From Hyposmocoma kahamanoa (lineage: Eukaryota; Arthropoda; Insecta; Lepidoptera; Cosmopterigidae): DNA of 64,000 bases. The notes below the pieces were generated by a model. It made no database searches. It was not told the DNA's origin and was given only the letters and a program-made list of their open reading frames with translations. A program made the position numbers and the translations under genes. This document shows positions 41,106 to 52,633 of the stretch, piece by piece. Position 1 is the stretch's first letter; each line of letters opens with the position of its first letter. The stretch is from positions 5,719,889 through 5,783,888 of the forward strand of contig NW_020654080.1 in assembly GCF_003589595.1 (NCBI RefSeq), read 5' to 3'.

Positions 41106-42728
41106 CTTCATAGGAAGTAATAATTAATTGCCAATGCGCTCATGTTTCAATAAATAATAGCCATCAATAACCAGTTCCGGGAAGTTCCGGGATTTGTAGA
41201 AGGCAATGTCCACATTATTGTTTAGGTTAGATAAATTAACTCCCCCAATTCCGACCACTGATTATGAGGCATCGCATAAACAGTTGTTCTCGGGAAACAA
41301 AGATACTGGTACTATGTATATTTGCCATATACATGCTGAAGGAGGGAGCAAAACGCTTTGTGCGAGTGGGTGGGTAGAAACAGAAATTAAATGGCAACGC
41401 AGAGTCAGAAAGATACCTTACGCCGTTAGCCGGAAACACTCATCAAAGTGAAAAAAAAAAAACAACTTATGTAGTTATTTTCTTCTGGTTAATCGTTCGT
41501 ATGTTATATAATCTTGAATATACATATATTATTTTTTATATATAAGTTACTGTACAATAATAACTAGTCAGTGTTTTAATGATTACTCTATTAGTAATAA
41601 CTAAAGTAGTATAAATTGCAGAATTGTAAATAAAATCAAGCAAGTATCCAAAGGCCTAAAATTAATTTTCGATCAAATCGAATTGATTGAATTCGTAGAG
41701 AAATTATGAATACAAATCATTTGAGCGAAACTAAAATGTATTTCGATGTTGTTGGGTATAATTTTGGTTGGTGATCTCTGATGAAACGTTTGAGCCCGAT
41801 TTCAGACTAAATAATTTTAATCAATGTACATAGAATTAGTATAATATTGTATATTGTACAAAATTTATGGAGTATAATTATTTATCATATAGTTAAATTA
41901 TGTAGAATAATTTTAAATTAGGAAATGAAATTTCTAATTATACGTAGCTTTATTAATGTTAGTTATTGTGTAAAAGTGAAGTTTATATTTATGTATTATC
42001 CATACAATTTAATACTAGGCCTAAACTTTTGTTAGAGGAGTCCCTTGCACCGCAGAGCGATGTGTGTATATTAAGATTTGTAATAAAATGTCCTGTACAC
42101 AATTATTATACGAACAAAAATGTCATTTATTACACTTTGTCAATCTGATCATTTTATTAGTTAAATGATGTTTGTAAAAGAATATGATTATCGATTAAAT
42201 ACTATTATGATAAGTATGTAACTTGTTAGTTACAATCGTAGTTAGATTTTTTCGGTAGATAAAATATTTGAAAGAAATAATTATTTAGTATATACAAATG
42301 TAGTATACACTTTAAAAATATTCATTTGTGTACGTAATAAATTGTATATTTGTATCTAAGCTACGTATATTTGGAACAACTAGTTTGAAATATCGTTTAA
42401 AACATCAGAGACATTAATCAAAAGTAAAATATTATACTATAATACTATTAAATGACTTAGAAAATATAAAAAAAAAAAAACAAAAAAATTTAAATTTTAT
42501 TGTAAATTTCTAATGAAAATCAGTTAATGGCGATAATTACTTTGAAAATCTGCTTGAAGTACCTATTACAGAATATTTAAGCACCTAGTATATTATATTA
42601 GTGATACGTAATATGTTAATGATGTGGAGAAATAAATGAGGCTGGTTGTTTTTTATCTACGTGTTATTATTTAATTTAAGTTATATAATTTAATTTTTCT
42701 CCTATCGATTTTATTAGTTTTGTTCGCA
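41106..42728. other. No gene recognised
   Basis: AT-rich sequence with an A-run (42469-42487). The frame at 41206-41451 has no recognisable domain. Confidence 0.45.
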
Positions 42729-42960
42729 GATAGATAGATAAAACTTTATTCAGCACAAATAGTAGCAAAAACAAACATTTACGATAATTTGACAAGGTAT
42801 AACACAAAAGCACATAGAACTTAAATTAGTATACATTGATATACCTAAACAAATATTTAACAAAAAAGGACAAAATTTTTTTACTGTTACGAACCTATTT
42901 GCCACAGTTTGTACTGAAATGGCCCTGACTCAGCATAAATAATTTAGACCGTGAATTTCT
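42729..42960 (-). mobile_element. LINE 3' end with (TATC)n tail
   Basis: On the minus strand the sequence ends GTGCTGAATAAAGTTTTATC followed by TATCTATC, seen on + as CAGATAGATAGATAAAACTT. The upstream part is 3' UTR-like with no coding. Confidence 0.55.
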
Positions 42961-43068
42961 GCCAATACCATATTAATATAATAGCGTATAATAATATAAT
43001 AATAGCATATAATATAATAGCGTACTATTAATACAATAGTACTGCTCTACTGATACAATAGAAACTGC

Positions 43069-43265
43069 TTCAGTGACTGAAAGGTTACTATGCTTGACTG
43101 CCACACAGAGGTCCCGGGTTCGATTCCCGAGCCGGGAGAAATGTTTATATGGCCTACATTTATTTCTCTCGTGAGTTTGGGTATAATTTGTGGTTGTCTT
43201 TGTGTGTCCATGGCACCCGGGATAAAGGGCTTCCCTAGTGCGGGGTTGAGTGTGTGCGCCTTAAT
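43069..43265 (+). mobile_element. tRNA-derived SINE-1 copy
   Basis: A box CAGTGACTGAAAGGTTACTA, B box GGGTTCGATTCCCGAGC, body CCTACATTTATTTCTCTCGT and TTTGTGGTTGTCTTTGTGTG, end CTTCCCTAGTGCGGGGTTGA. Full-length. Confidence 0.9.
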
Positions 43266-43930
43266 GTGTCTTAACTTAAAAAATGTATTTTTTCAGAATC
43301 GATGAAAAACGAATTAATCACTTCCTGTGAAATATTATTAAAATTTTATGTATAGGCTAAAGCTTACTACTGACATTTAAACAATTTCCTACTTGCCAAA
43401 TATATTAAAAAATAAAAGCGTAAAAATAATTTCATATTTTTGAGTAACGAAATGTTTTCTCACAAAAAGTTTATCTCATTTTGAATTAAGAACACATCTT
43501 TTAATTGTTTTTTACAATATTCCAAATGCGGTTTTATTAATGTATACATTTTACGTTCAGCAATAGTAAAATCTTGAATTTCACAAATTTTGAGTTATAA
43601 CACCATTGCAATAGCAGTGCGATATGGTAACCCAGTAAGCCACGCCAAACACCACAGTGAAGCACACCTGGAACAAGAAGCAGCTCCTAATGTTTCTTGC
43701 CCATTCTTTTCAGGGGAATCTGCGCGCGATTGCATCGCTACACTTGCGATTTATAGGCGATTGCATTGATACAAACGCGCGACTGCATCAGTGCAGTCGC
43801 CTAAGTTGAATAATTATATATGAAAAATCTGTATAGGTTTATGCACATTATTTTGTTTTGTTAATTGTAAAATTAAAAGTGAAATTAATAAATACATTAA
43901 ACAAAGAAATTAGTTAATTATTATAAAACG
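43266..43930. other. No gene; CpG-rich segment before a minisatellite
   Basis: AT-rich up to about 43640. CCTGGAACAAGAAGCAGCTC and TTTCTTGCCCATTCTTTTCA (43669-43712) look like a LINE tail phrase. Then TGCGCGCGATTGCATCGCTA and AAACGCGCGACTGCATCAGT share vocabulary with the minisatellite that follows. Confidence 0.4.
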
Positions 43931-44103
43931 TGCATCGCATTTGCATCGCGTTTGTATCGCGTTTGCATCGCTTTTGCATCGCGCTTGCATCGCGTTTGCA
44001 TCGCTTTTGCATCCCGCTTGCATCGCGTTTGTAACGTGTTTGCAGCGCGTTTGTAACGCGTTTGCATGGCACTTGCATCGCGCTTGTATCGCGTTTGCTT
44101 CGC
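43931..44103. repeat. 11-bp minisatellite (about 15.7 units)
   Basis: Tandem units of GTTTGCATCGC with frequent single substitutions (GTTTGTATCGC, GCTTGCATCGC, GTTTGTAACGC). Fifteen full units plus 8 bases exactly fill 173 bp. Because 11 is not a multiple of 3, all frames see a 33-bp period, and both strands stay open by chance. Confidence 0.95.
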
Positions 44104-44274
44104 TGCTAAAAGTCGGCGTATGTAACCGCTCACGCTCTTACAAGAGCAATAGAGTTTAATCACTATGACCATTTCAAGTGAATTTGCTCACCTCGGAAAT
44201 AGAGATGATTATGAGTTTGAGTTTGAGCTTGAATACGCAAATACATGTAACTCTCAAATTATATATGTATCAAC

Positions 44275-44480
44275 TGCCTCGGTGGCCGAACAGTTACCAT
44301 GTTGGGCTACCACGCAGAGTTTCTGGGTTCGATTCCCGGGCTGGGAGAAATATTTGTATGGCCTACATATATTTCTCTCGTGAGTTTGAGTGTAATTTGT
44401 GGTTGTCTATGTGTGTCCATGGCACCCGCTATTCAGGGTTTCCCTAGTGTGGTGCTATGAGTGTGTTATTATTATTATTA
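44275..44480 (+). mobile_element. tRNA-derived SINE-1 copy
   Basis: TGCCTCGGTGGCCGAACAGT (A box), GGGTTCGATTCCCGGGCTGG (B box), full body, end TTTCCCTAGTGTGGTGCTAT and a (TTA)n tail. One of the best-preserved copies. Confidence 0.92.
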
Positions 44481-44552
44481 ATTATGTAAATATCAGTGAT
44501 CAACAGTGGCGCCTTTACGTGGCTTAAATTCATATGAATGACAGTGGCATCT

Positions 44553-44700
44553 TAAGGCGAGTCAGCGGAGGAGAAGAGGGGAAAAACATTTTTGATAGAT
44601 CAAATGGTTAAATAAGTCTTACAAAAATATACGCTACACCTAAGGATTTCATCTAAATAATGTGCTAATGTGTTACACGACAGGATGTACTTTATCCATT
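44553..44700 (+). repeat. Family F, uninterrupted copy
   Basis: Matches both halves of the split copy at 37613-38310; serves as the empty-site reference. Confidence 0.7.
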
Positions 44701-44707
44701 CATATAA

Positions 44708-44956
44708 AATTTTTAGTAGCTGTAGACCTCCTTCTAAAAGAGTTTGTCCAGGGAAGTACTGCCACCTTACCTATTTCTGCCGCCAAGCAGTAATGTGAAA
44801 ATTACTATGGTCCGGTTTGGAAGGGTAAGGGTTCTGGTATCTTTGCGATTTAAAGCTCTAAGGGACACCGCAACTGTTATGGATAGGCATGTCATCATCG
44901 TGTCGCTAACCACCAGGTGCATGACTTGTTCGTTCCGCCACTTGGTGTAATAAAAT
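44708..44956 (+). repeat. Family A copy with internal deletion
   Basis: TTTTTAGTAGCTGTAGACCT through AAGGGTAAGGGTTCTGGT, which then joins directly to ATCTTTGCGATTTAAAGCTC, skipping about 70 bp. It also carries a small insertion ATCATCG after GGCATGTC. Ends CCACTTGGTGTAATAAAATA. Confidence 0.88.
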
Positions 44957-45780
44957 AAACAAAGACCTTATCCAGTATTACATATCAATTGGCAATTACA
45001 TAGTAATGTGGAACTAAACATTTCAAAACAGTGAGAAATTACTCATAATGAGGATTTTTTTTTTAAATTATTGGAATGACTGGATCACCTTAATATATTT
45101 CGGTAATTTGTGCTATATTTGAGCGCCTTTGTAGATTAAGATTTTTACTAATTATAATGCAAAGTGCCTTATTCTGAGTTAAGTAAGCTGATCGTATCTT
45201 TCTAAAAAAAAAGGTCACTAGATCAAAGTATTGCTTCCAGCAAAATTTTCCATAAAACATGGATTTGTTAATTAGCAGTAGAAGTGCTTTTATACTGAGA
45301 TTTTGTTTTCACAAATTATAAAGTTATTTTGATTCAATTCACCGTTGGAAATAAAAAATAAATGATTCATTCGCACTTCCGCTTTTTTCTCCTAATAATT
45401 TGTGTTTTCACGTCCATTTTTTTCAATTGATTATTATGGGTATTCTATAGGTAGGTGTCTTACGTCATTAGAGCAGGAGATGAGTTAAAATCAGATGGTA
45501 CGGTTAACTGAATTTAATAACAAATTTTACTGACTATTTGTAATTGAATTTATTACTAATACATTATGATAGATTTTTCTTAGTGTGCTATGTGTGTTCT
45601 TTGCTAGCGAAGTTGTTTTTGCCAATATCTCAAGTATGTCATTATCTTGCAATGTGTTGATGCTGTGGCTACATGAGTATGACCCGTTGATGAGGTCATT
45701 TTCTATAACATTTTAAAGTATGGCGCTATATTGCGGTTTATTCTTAACTGAACATATATAACTCAACAACCTGGATATTC
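44957..45780. other. No gene recognised
   Basis: AT-rich; nothing seen. Confidence 0.5.
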
Positions 45781-45948
45781 AGGAGCGTGTGTATATACCG
45801 ACACATATTTATAAAGATAACCACAAATTACATCCAAACTCACGAGAGAAATAAATGTAGGCCATGCAAATATTTTTCCCGACCCGAGTATCACTCCCGG
45901 TACCTCTGCGTGGCGGACAATCATAGTAACCGTTCGGCCACAGAGGCA
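45781..45948 (-). mobile_element. tRNA-derived SINE-1 copy
   Basis: Inverted copy: TAACCACAAATTACATCCAA, ACTCACGAGAGAAATAAATG, B box region GTATCACTCCCGGTACCTCT and A box CCGTTCGGCCACAGAGGCAC. The 3' end is eroded. Confidence 0.88.
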
Positions 45949-45959
45949 CTTAATAATCA

Positions 45960-46600
45960 CACACTTCTTCATCTTCAGCAAGTAAATTAACAAATCACAG
46001 TCTGAAAATGATTTATTTTATTTATTTATCTAAATGGAAGATCCACGGTTTAATATTAAAATAATAATGGTAACAATTTAGGGCAGGAAAGGGAGACGTC
46101 GAAGGAAACACTCTCAACGCAGATTTGGTCAGGAACTACTTGATAATCGGCTTATTCACTCTTCGTTATCAATTCGTTCAGCGGGCGGTGAAATAGTAAC
46201 GTCAACTGATTGCTATTAGTTGTTTTATGCACTTTTCACAATAATTAGTCCAAAAGTATTAGATATAGATGAAGTTAACGCAGATTCTAAATATCACGTG
46301 ACAAGTTCAGAGAGAGCGAGGCGGTACGTCTTCACTGTCTAAGCAACTTACACAAAAAGCCCCATCTCTCCGACCATACCAGTTTGAGCTGTCAAATTGA
46401 CGTGACATTTGCAAACAAAAATACCATGATCGAGACTAGTTAAAATGATTCTTAGGCAGCCTAGTAAATTGTTTATCTAATAAATCACTTTGAAGTGACG
46501 TCTGGCTCCAACACATAGATCCTCACACATATCAGAAACCTTATTGCACAATTTAACTAACTTATCACACACAAAGACAACTGTATGACTGAATGGAATA
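45960..46600. other. No gene recognised
   Basis: Unassigned sequence; nothing seen. Confidence 0.45.
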
Positions 46601-46619
46601 TTCTTTAAAGCTTATCAAA

Positions 46620-46800
46620 AATTACAATGACAACACAGAACAGTTATGAAAATATAATAAAATAAGCTAATATACAACAGGCGGCCTTATTGCTTAGTAG
46701 CAGTTTCTCCCAGGAAACCTTAGGGTAGAAATTTAAGCGCTGGAACAGTGCAACCAAAGAATATCTTCCAAAGGAAGTATTTCAATGAAAGACACTATAA
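46620..46800 (-). mobile_element. 3' end fragment of the CR1/L2-like LINE
   Basis: ACAACAGGCGGCCTTATTGC, then TTAGTAGCAGTTTCTCCCAG and GAAACCTTAGG, is the inverse of the 3' UTR block at 1718-1775. No coding. Confidence 0.7.
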
Positions 46801-46805
46801 CAATA

Positions 46806-46950
46806 ATAATAACGCGCACACACTCATAGTCCCGCACTAGGGAAACCCTGTATCGCGGGGGCCATAGACACACACATAGACAAGCACAAATTACACTCAA
46901 ACCCACGAGAGAAATAAATATAGGCCATACAATTATTTCTCCCGGGAGTA
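46806..46950 (-). mobile_element. tRNA-derived SINE-1 copy, head missing
   Basis: AATAATAATAACGCGCACAC (tail), CTCATAGTCCCGCACTAGGG, CAAATTACACTCAAACCCAC and GCCATACAATTATTTCTCCC; the tRNA-like head is absent. Confidence 0.85.
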
Positions 46951-47560
46951 CTAATTAATAAAACAAATATATAAATAATAACACGCAAAATAGGCGCCTT
47001 GTCGTCGAGTTGCGGACACCAGCCCGTTACACCAAGTACCAAGTACCAAGTATATAAATAATAGTATTACCTAATAAGTACAGTCGTAATTAAAAACCTC
47101 ACTGTGAGCCAAGAATTATTGAGCAATAAAAAAATTATTGTATCCAGGTGTAACAAAAAGGACCATAACGTGAGTTCATTTTGTAATTCAGAAATTCCAA
47201 ACACGACACCACGAACAAGGTTCCTGCGGCACTTTATTGAGTTATAATGCAGATAAACTAGTTAAACTAGTCTGCCGTCGTCTTCGAATGTTAGACTCGA
47301 CTTAATAGTAAAACTAATTTCTACTCCAACAAACGTAGAAATGGAATAGAAATAAAAATAATTTATGCCTTGAATAAACAACACTGTGCACATAAATTTT
47401 ATGATAATAAAAATGACTTTAAGATTTCGATGAAAAACTTACATAATTAAATATAATAATAGAGTACAAAGCATATGTACTGTGCTGCCAAGGAAACCGT
47501 GATCCGTTCAGCTTGTAGCAGTCTCACTTAAAGTGCTACGACGCTGAAAATCAGCAATCA
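46951..47560. other. No gene recognised
   Basis: Contains ACCAAGTACCAAGTACCAAG near 47031-47050 (three 8-bp units). Otherwise unassigned. Confidence 0.45.
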
Positions 47561-47561
47561 A

Positions 47562-47697
47562 GCATTCCCGAACCGGGAGAAATATTTCTATGGCCTACAT
47601 TTATTTCTTCTCTTAGTGTAATTTGCGCTTGTCTATGTGTATGTGAATGGCACCAGCGATATACGGTTTCCTTGGTGCGAGGCTATGTGTGTGTGTG
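47562..47697 (+). mobile_element. tRNA-derived SINE-1 copy, head truncated
   Basis: CATTCCCGAACCGGGAGAAA, TATGGCCTACATTTATTTCT, then TTTCCTTGGTGCGAGGCTAT and a GT run. Its 3' part and the 100 bp after it are repeated at 48098-48265. Confidence 0.8.
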
Positions 47698-47797
47698 TAA
47701 AAAAAATTGTCGCTGAACGAAATAAGAAAATCCTTTACCCGCCGATATTTGTATTTTAACGACCTGTCTTCAAGTAAATTTACCAGTATACGTATCG
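47630..47797 (+). repeat. Local duplication, unit 1
   Basis: The SINE end plus GAACGAAATAAGAAAATCCT, ACCCGCCGATATTTGTATTT and TAACGACCTGTCTTCAAGTA. Matches unit 2 at an offset of 470 bp. Confidence 0.85.
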
Positions 47798-48097
47798 ACT
47801 CATCCGTAGAATAAAGATCTGCAAGATGATGTGCAAGACTACCTTTTCTCAGGACATAGTGCATTTCGTTCGTTCTTCTTCGCTGCGAATGTCAGATCGA
47901 TCGTTCCTCGATTTTATATTTCCGAAATGAAATAAGATATATAAATTCTCAAAAGGCCTACGTAAAGGTGCGTAGACCTTAGTTTCAATAAGGAAATTAT
48001 TCTCGTAACTTATTTATTCTCTTTTCACTATATAATCTCATCGGACTCTGTTCTTCGGATAAGTCGGTATAGGCGCGCATCGTTTTCATAACTATGT

Positions 48098-48266
48098 ACC
48101 GTCTATGTGTGTGTCCATGGCACCTGCGACACAAGGTTTCCCTAGTGCGGGGCTACGAGTGTGTATTAAAAAAAATCTCTCCATGAACGAAATAAAAAAT
48201 TCTTCACCCGCCGATATCTGTATTTTAACGACCTGTCTTCAAATAAATTTACCAGTACACGTAGAT
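48098..48266 (+). repeat. Local duplication, unit 2
   Basis: GTCTATGTGTGTGTCCATGG and TTTCCCTAGTGCGGGGCTAC (SINE-1 end), then GAACGAAATAAAAAATTCTT, ACCCGCCGATATCTGTATTT and TAACGACCTGTCTTCAAATA. The SINE part is closer to consensus than that of unit 1. Confidence 0.85.
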
Positions 48267-48689
48267 ACGCGCTTCGTTTTCGTTTGAGATGAGTTCATTA
48301 TCGTAAGGGAGACATGTGTACGACTGTGAATGATGTCGAGTTTATTGCTCGCCCGTTATGCGCTTAAATGCTTTCATGTCTTCCAAATTGTTTTCGTATA
48401 CGCGAATGGAGAATTACATTCTCACAGTGAAGTTTCATTCAACGTCCAGGATTTGGTAGTAAGCGAGCATCAATATGTCTTTTTAAACATTTCGGTCCTT
48501 CTAGATATACGTTACGTGCGGAAAAAAAAAGGGAATGAAAAGCTTTTTACGGCACGAAGCTTTTAAATAGAGTGTCGTTTTTTATAAAGTACCTACAAAT
48601 ACATTTATATTTATTGAGTATCATGATGTTTTTGCTATCGTGGTATTCACGTGTTTTTTTTTGTAAATACTCTACACTAGTCTGTTATT

Positions 48690-48785
48690 ATTATTGATGC
48701 AAAGGTCGGACAAACACAATGAAAAAATTTTACATCCGACGGGACACGAACCAGCGTCTGTTGGCTGAACGTGGCAGTAAGCTCA
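48690..48785 (-). mobile_element. tRNA-derived SINE-2 copy
   Basis: The inverse reads AGACGCTGGTTCGTGTCCCG (B box), TCGGATGTAAAATTTTTTCA and TTTGCATCAATAATAATAAC, the SINE-2 body and tail seen at 23600-23690. Confidence 0.7.
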
Positions 48786-48795
48786 AAAAATTTGT

Positions 48796-49050
48796 AGAGC
48801 AGTACAGCGCGTTGTAAAAGAGTTCGTACAGGAAATACTGTCACCTTACCAATTTCTTCCGCCTAGCGGTAATGTGACTTTTACTGCGTTCCAGTTAGAA
48901 ATTGCAGACACGTGGGACTTGTCAACTTATGTCTCACTGGCTGTGCCCTTAAGATAATTTGGGATTTAAAATGCTGAGTGGCACTGCAACTGTTATGGAT
49001 AGGCGTGTCGCTTACCAGGCACACAGCTTGTTGGCCCCTTGGTATTATAA
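48796..49050 (+). repeat. Family A copy, diverged
   Basis: GTAAAAGAGTTCGTACAGGA through TTCCGCCTAGCGGTAATGTG, CTTGTCAACTTATGTCTCAC and AACTGTTATGGATAGGCGTG to CCTTGGTATTATAAAAAC. Several small deletions. Confidence 0.85.
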
Positions 49051-49198
49051 AAACTTCATAGTTTATCCCACTATCGCAAAGTTGCTGTCTGTTGTTTTCT
49101 TGCAGAATATGTTTCGATGAGAGTGCCCAGGAGCTCCATCTGTTAATCACGGCCGCTCTTTTAACATAAGACATCCAGACGGATGGCGAATATCATTC

Positions 49199-51460
49199 TT
49201 ACTTGGTCGATATTTCCTTCCGGCGTACTATGCGCTTTTCTCTCTCTCTCTCATCTGAGCGTTGTCCCGGTTGCGTCCTCAGCAGGGTTGCTGCGGAGCC
49301 CGGGGTCCGCTTTCCTACTTTTCTCCTCCACTTTGCACGGTCTTCGGCATCCTTAGTGGTGAGACCATTGGCACGCATATCACCCTTGGCGACGTCAAGC
49401 CAGCACTTCTTGGGTCTGCCCCTTCTACCGGGGCCCGGCGGAGGTGGCATAGCCAGACATTTGTTTCCCATGTAGCATGCCGGTTTCCGTAAGATGTGGC
49501 CGTACCAACGTAGGCGGCTTTCTTGCAGTTTATCTGCAATATCACGGACATGAAGGCTGCCGCGGATGCGGGAGTTTCTGACACGGTCTTTCCGTGAAAC
49601 TCCACACATCCAACGCAGCATCTTCATTTCCGTGACACGCAGCTCCTGCTTATGACGCTCAAGTACGGGCCACGTTTCACTGCCATATAAAAGGACAGGT
49701 CTAATGATGGATTTATAGACCTGTCCTTTCAGCTTAACCGGCATCTTGGGGTCACAAATTACACCAGTCACCTCACGCCACCTTGCCCAAGCGGCTGCGA
49801 TTCGGGCTCTGACGTCGCAGTCGATGTCTCCGGATGCGCTAAGTACAGATCCCAAGTATTTAAACTGGCCCGTAGGCTCGACCGCGTCTTCGCCTATGCG
49901 TACGGGTAGGGGATCTGTAGCGTTGCAGACCATGTACTCAGTCTTCGCCACATTTAGTCTCGGACCGCCGTTCTCAAGCGACTCCTTCCACACATTCACT
50001 CGTTGTACCGGTCTCCCTCTATCCGCATCCGCCAGCGCGATATCAGTCAGCGTACATAAGCATACACGGGGGTTGCTCATGCGTGTCTCGGATAGAGCTT
50101 GAGACCTCACAGAGAACAGATAGGGACTGAGAACTGGGCCCTGGTGAACTCCGACTGTGACAGGGAAGGGTTTAGTGTCACCAACAGCAGTCCTAACCAT
50201 GGAATCGGAATCGCGGTACATGTCTCGGATGATGTCAATATAAGCTTCTGGTACCCCTTTGGATCTCAGTGCCCACCAGATCATTACACGGGGGATACAG
50301 TCGAAGGCCTTCTGCATGTCAAAAAACATGAAATGCAGAGGCGTATTCTTCAATCTGTATTTCTCCATGATGTCCCTTAGGGCAAAAACAGGATCGATGG
50401 TCCCAAGACCAGGCCGAAACCCATATTGACCCTCCGAGACAGCACTCTCCTGTCGGATCCGAGAGTCTATTATACGCTCGAAGAGCTTCATGGTGTGGGA
50501 CATGACCTTTATGCCCCGATAATCGCCACACTCCTGCACCGATCCCTTCCCTTTGAAGACTGGAGTGATAATACTCAGTCTCCATTGGTTAGGGATTTTA
50601 CCGGTGAGGAGCACGCGATTAAAGAGGCCGGTAAGGATGCCCACACCACGGGGACCCATTGCCTTCCAGGCCTCGATGGGAACCCCATCGGCTCCGACAG
50701 CTTTCCGATTCTTCATGCGACGAAGAGCTAAGTGGACTTCCTCAGGCGTTACCGGTCGCTCTAGTCCCTGATTCGGAGGGAGGACCGGTGGCTGCACCTC
50801 TCTGTGCTGCTGATTCAGCAGCTCGTGGAAATATGAGCGCCATCTCTCCTTCACCGCGTCGACCTCGCATATAAGGTTGCCATGAGGGTCTTTAATGCAG
50901 CGACACTTGGAAATATCTTGTGCCGCTAAGACCCTCGAACGTGCCAGCTTAAAGATAAGCTTCTACCCCTCAGACGATTCCAACTTGTCATACAACGGCT
51001 GCAAGTGGTCCCGTCTGGCTCTGGCTACAGCTTTCTTAGCGGCACGTTTGGCATCCCTATATGCGTCGCGGTCTTCAGAAGATTCGGACGCTTGCCACGT
51101 TTTGAAGAGGGCTTTCTTCACCCTCACCTCCCTCTGGACTGTGTCGTTTCACCACCAAGTTTCTTTGTCACATTTGCGACCACCCTTGGACAAGCCCAGC
51201 ATCGCTTTCGCCGCCTCAGATATGGCAGCCTGAATGTTGTTCCAGTGGTTCTGGACTAGATCACCTTCAGTGTCGGCGCATTTATCGCCGATCGCTGAGA
51301 TGAACTCCTGGGTCGTGGTACTATCAAGCTGCCACCATTTGATTTGGCGTCGGCAGCGCTCAGCGGGCTTGTCGGCCGGCTTTACGCAGAGATCCATGAC
51401 AAGAAGACGGTGTTGCGCAGTGAGACTCTCACCTGGTATGACCTTGCAGTTGGTCACTTT
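49199..51460 (-). pseudogene. RTE-type LINE polyprotein: linker, RT and C-terminus
   Basis: Minus strand. The EN-RT linker at 51457-51149 reads DSTTTQEFISAIGDKCADTE; an intermediate stretch (51148-50855) is frame-broken; then a 551-codon open frame (50854-49199) carries RT and the C-terminus: KNRKAVGADGVPIEAWKAMG, GDYRGIKVMSHTMKLFERII, SEGQYGFRPGLGTIDPVFAL, FFDMQKAFDCIPR, PVTVGVHQGPVLSPYLF, LYGSETWPVLERHKQELRVT and GRRGRPKKCWLD. Where the catalytic YADD should be, the frame reads CTLTDIALADADRG; the neighbouring frame at about 50041-50070 still spells MYADD. Two small compensating indels therefore destroy the active site while keeping the frame open. The endonuclease is absent; the 5' truncation joins another LINE scrap at about 51470. 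It is more GC-rich than its neighbours. Confidence 0.9.
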
Positions 51461-51464
51461 GCTG

Positions 51465-51660
51465 ATATTACTATGCGTTTTTCATCATCTTTTATTATGG
51501 GCAGAGCAGCACATGAATGGAATTCCCTACCTGCAACAATCCGAGTGTCTTTAAGGTGCGACTAAATAGGCATCGTCTGGACGAGATCGTTCCATTGTAG
51601 ATTCTGTCTTTGCTCCAGGACTAGGTAGTGGTCAAGAGCAAGCATTTACTTAAAAAAAAC
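51465..51660 (+). pseudogene. LINE C-terminal fragment
   Basis: The + strand reads FHHLLLWAEQHMNGIPYL, or in the adjacent frame SSFIMGRAAHEWNSLPATIR, the WNSLPA motif. It then runs in another frame to LNRHRLDEIVPL. Related to 59040-59265 (VQEWNSLPATVSENI). Tail AAGCATTTACTTAAAAAAAA. Confidence 0.65.
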
Positions 51661-51796
51661 ATTTTAATTATAAATACAAGGATTGAACACTTGGAAAAAA
51701 GTCATTTGATTCGGCTGGATTCAAATCAAAGTCTTTTTGGTATAGCGTCTGGCATGCTTTACTACATTTTTTTTCATGATTTTATCATATGAATGA

Positions 51797-52083
51797 CGAT
51801 GATGACGGACGAACAATTGGTGCGCCTGATGGTAAGTGACACACCTGTCCATAAAAGTTACAATACCATTCAGAGCTATATATCGCAAATATCTGAGTAG
51901 CACTGTCACTACGCCTGTCACCCTGAGACATACGTTGAAAAGTCCGATGTGCCTGTAATTTCACCAGCACCCTTCAAACCCTAATCTAATGCTCACATTA
52001 CTGCTTGGCGGCAGAAATAGGTAAGGTCGCAGTACTTCCCTGGATGTACTTTTTCACGTGGAGCTCTACTGCTCTCTACTACT
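51797..52083 (-). repeat. Family A, near full-length copy
   Basis: GATGACGGACGAACAATTGG, CTGATGGTAAGTGACACACC, CTGTCACCCTGAGACATACG, AATGCTCACATTACTGCTTG and GTACTTCCCTGGATGTACTT to GGAGCTCTACTGCTC. Nearly complete. Confidence 0.9.
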
Positions 52084-52431
52084 ACATATCATGGTTATAT
52101 CGCTTTAAAAAAAAAACCAGTACTAAATGAAAGAAATTGAGATTTACAATTTTATAAATATAAACTTATTTTTAGAAAATTTAATTGCCATTTTCTGAAA
52201 TATATTTTTATTTACTGACGGTATATAAAAATAACGAAGTTTATAAATTTAGAAAGTGAAACTGAAATAATGAGTAATACTACAGGGAGATGTGGACAGC
52301 CAAGTTTAGAGGAATATCCAGTACGATAGTATGTGCATAGGTCTTGAAATCAGACGTGAAAAGTGAGTCTGTGAACGTGAGAACAAAATGGCTTATAATC
52401 CTAAAGTAATATATTTAATTATAAATAAATA
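52084..52431. other. No gene recognised
   Basis: AT-rich; nothing seen. Confidence 0.5.
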
Positions 52432-52633
52432 TCGCACACACTCAACATAGCCCCGCACTAGGGAAACCCTGTGTCGCGGATGCCATGGATACACACATAG
52501 ACAACCACAAATTACACCCAAACTCACGAGAGAAATAATTGTAGGCCATACAAATATTTCTGCCGGCCCGGGAATCGAACCTGGGACCTCTGCGTGGCAG
52601 TCCAGCATGGTAACTGTTCGGCCACGGAGGCAG
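52432..52633 (-). mobile_element. tRNA-derived SINE-1, full-length copy
   Basis: Inverted, near consensus: CGCACACACTCAACATAGCC, CCGCACTAGGGAAACCCTGT, ATTACACCCAAACTCACGAG, B box GCCCGGGAATCGAACCTGGG and A box CTGTTCGGCCACGGAGGCAG. Confidence 0.93.

Noticed and set aside
43921..44172. 83-codon (-) and 72-codon (+) frames with repeated 11-residue motifs
   Set aside because: They are translations of the 11-bp minisatellite; both strands are open for the same arithmetic reason. No start context or homology.
49203..51565. Several + strand frames of 70-118 codons opposite the RTE gene
   Set aside because: They are antisense shadows of the GC-rich minus-strand RT.
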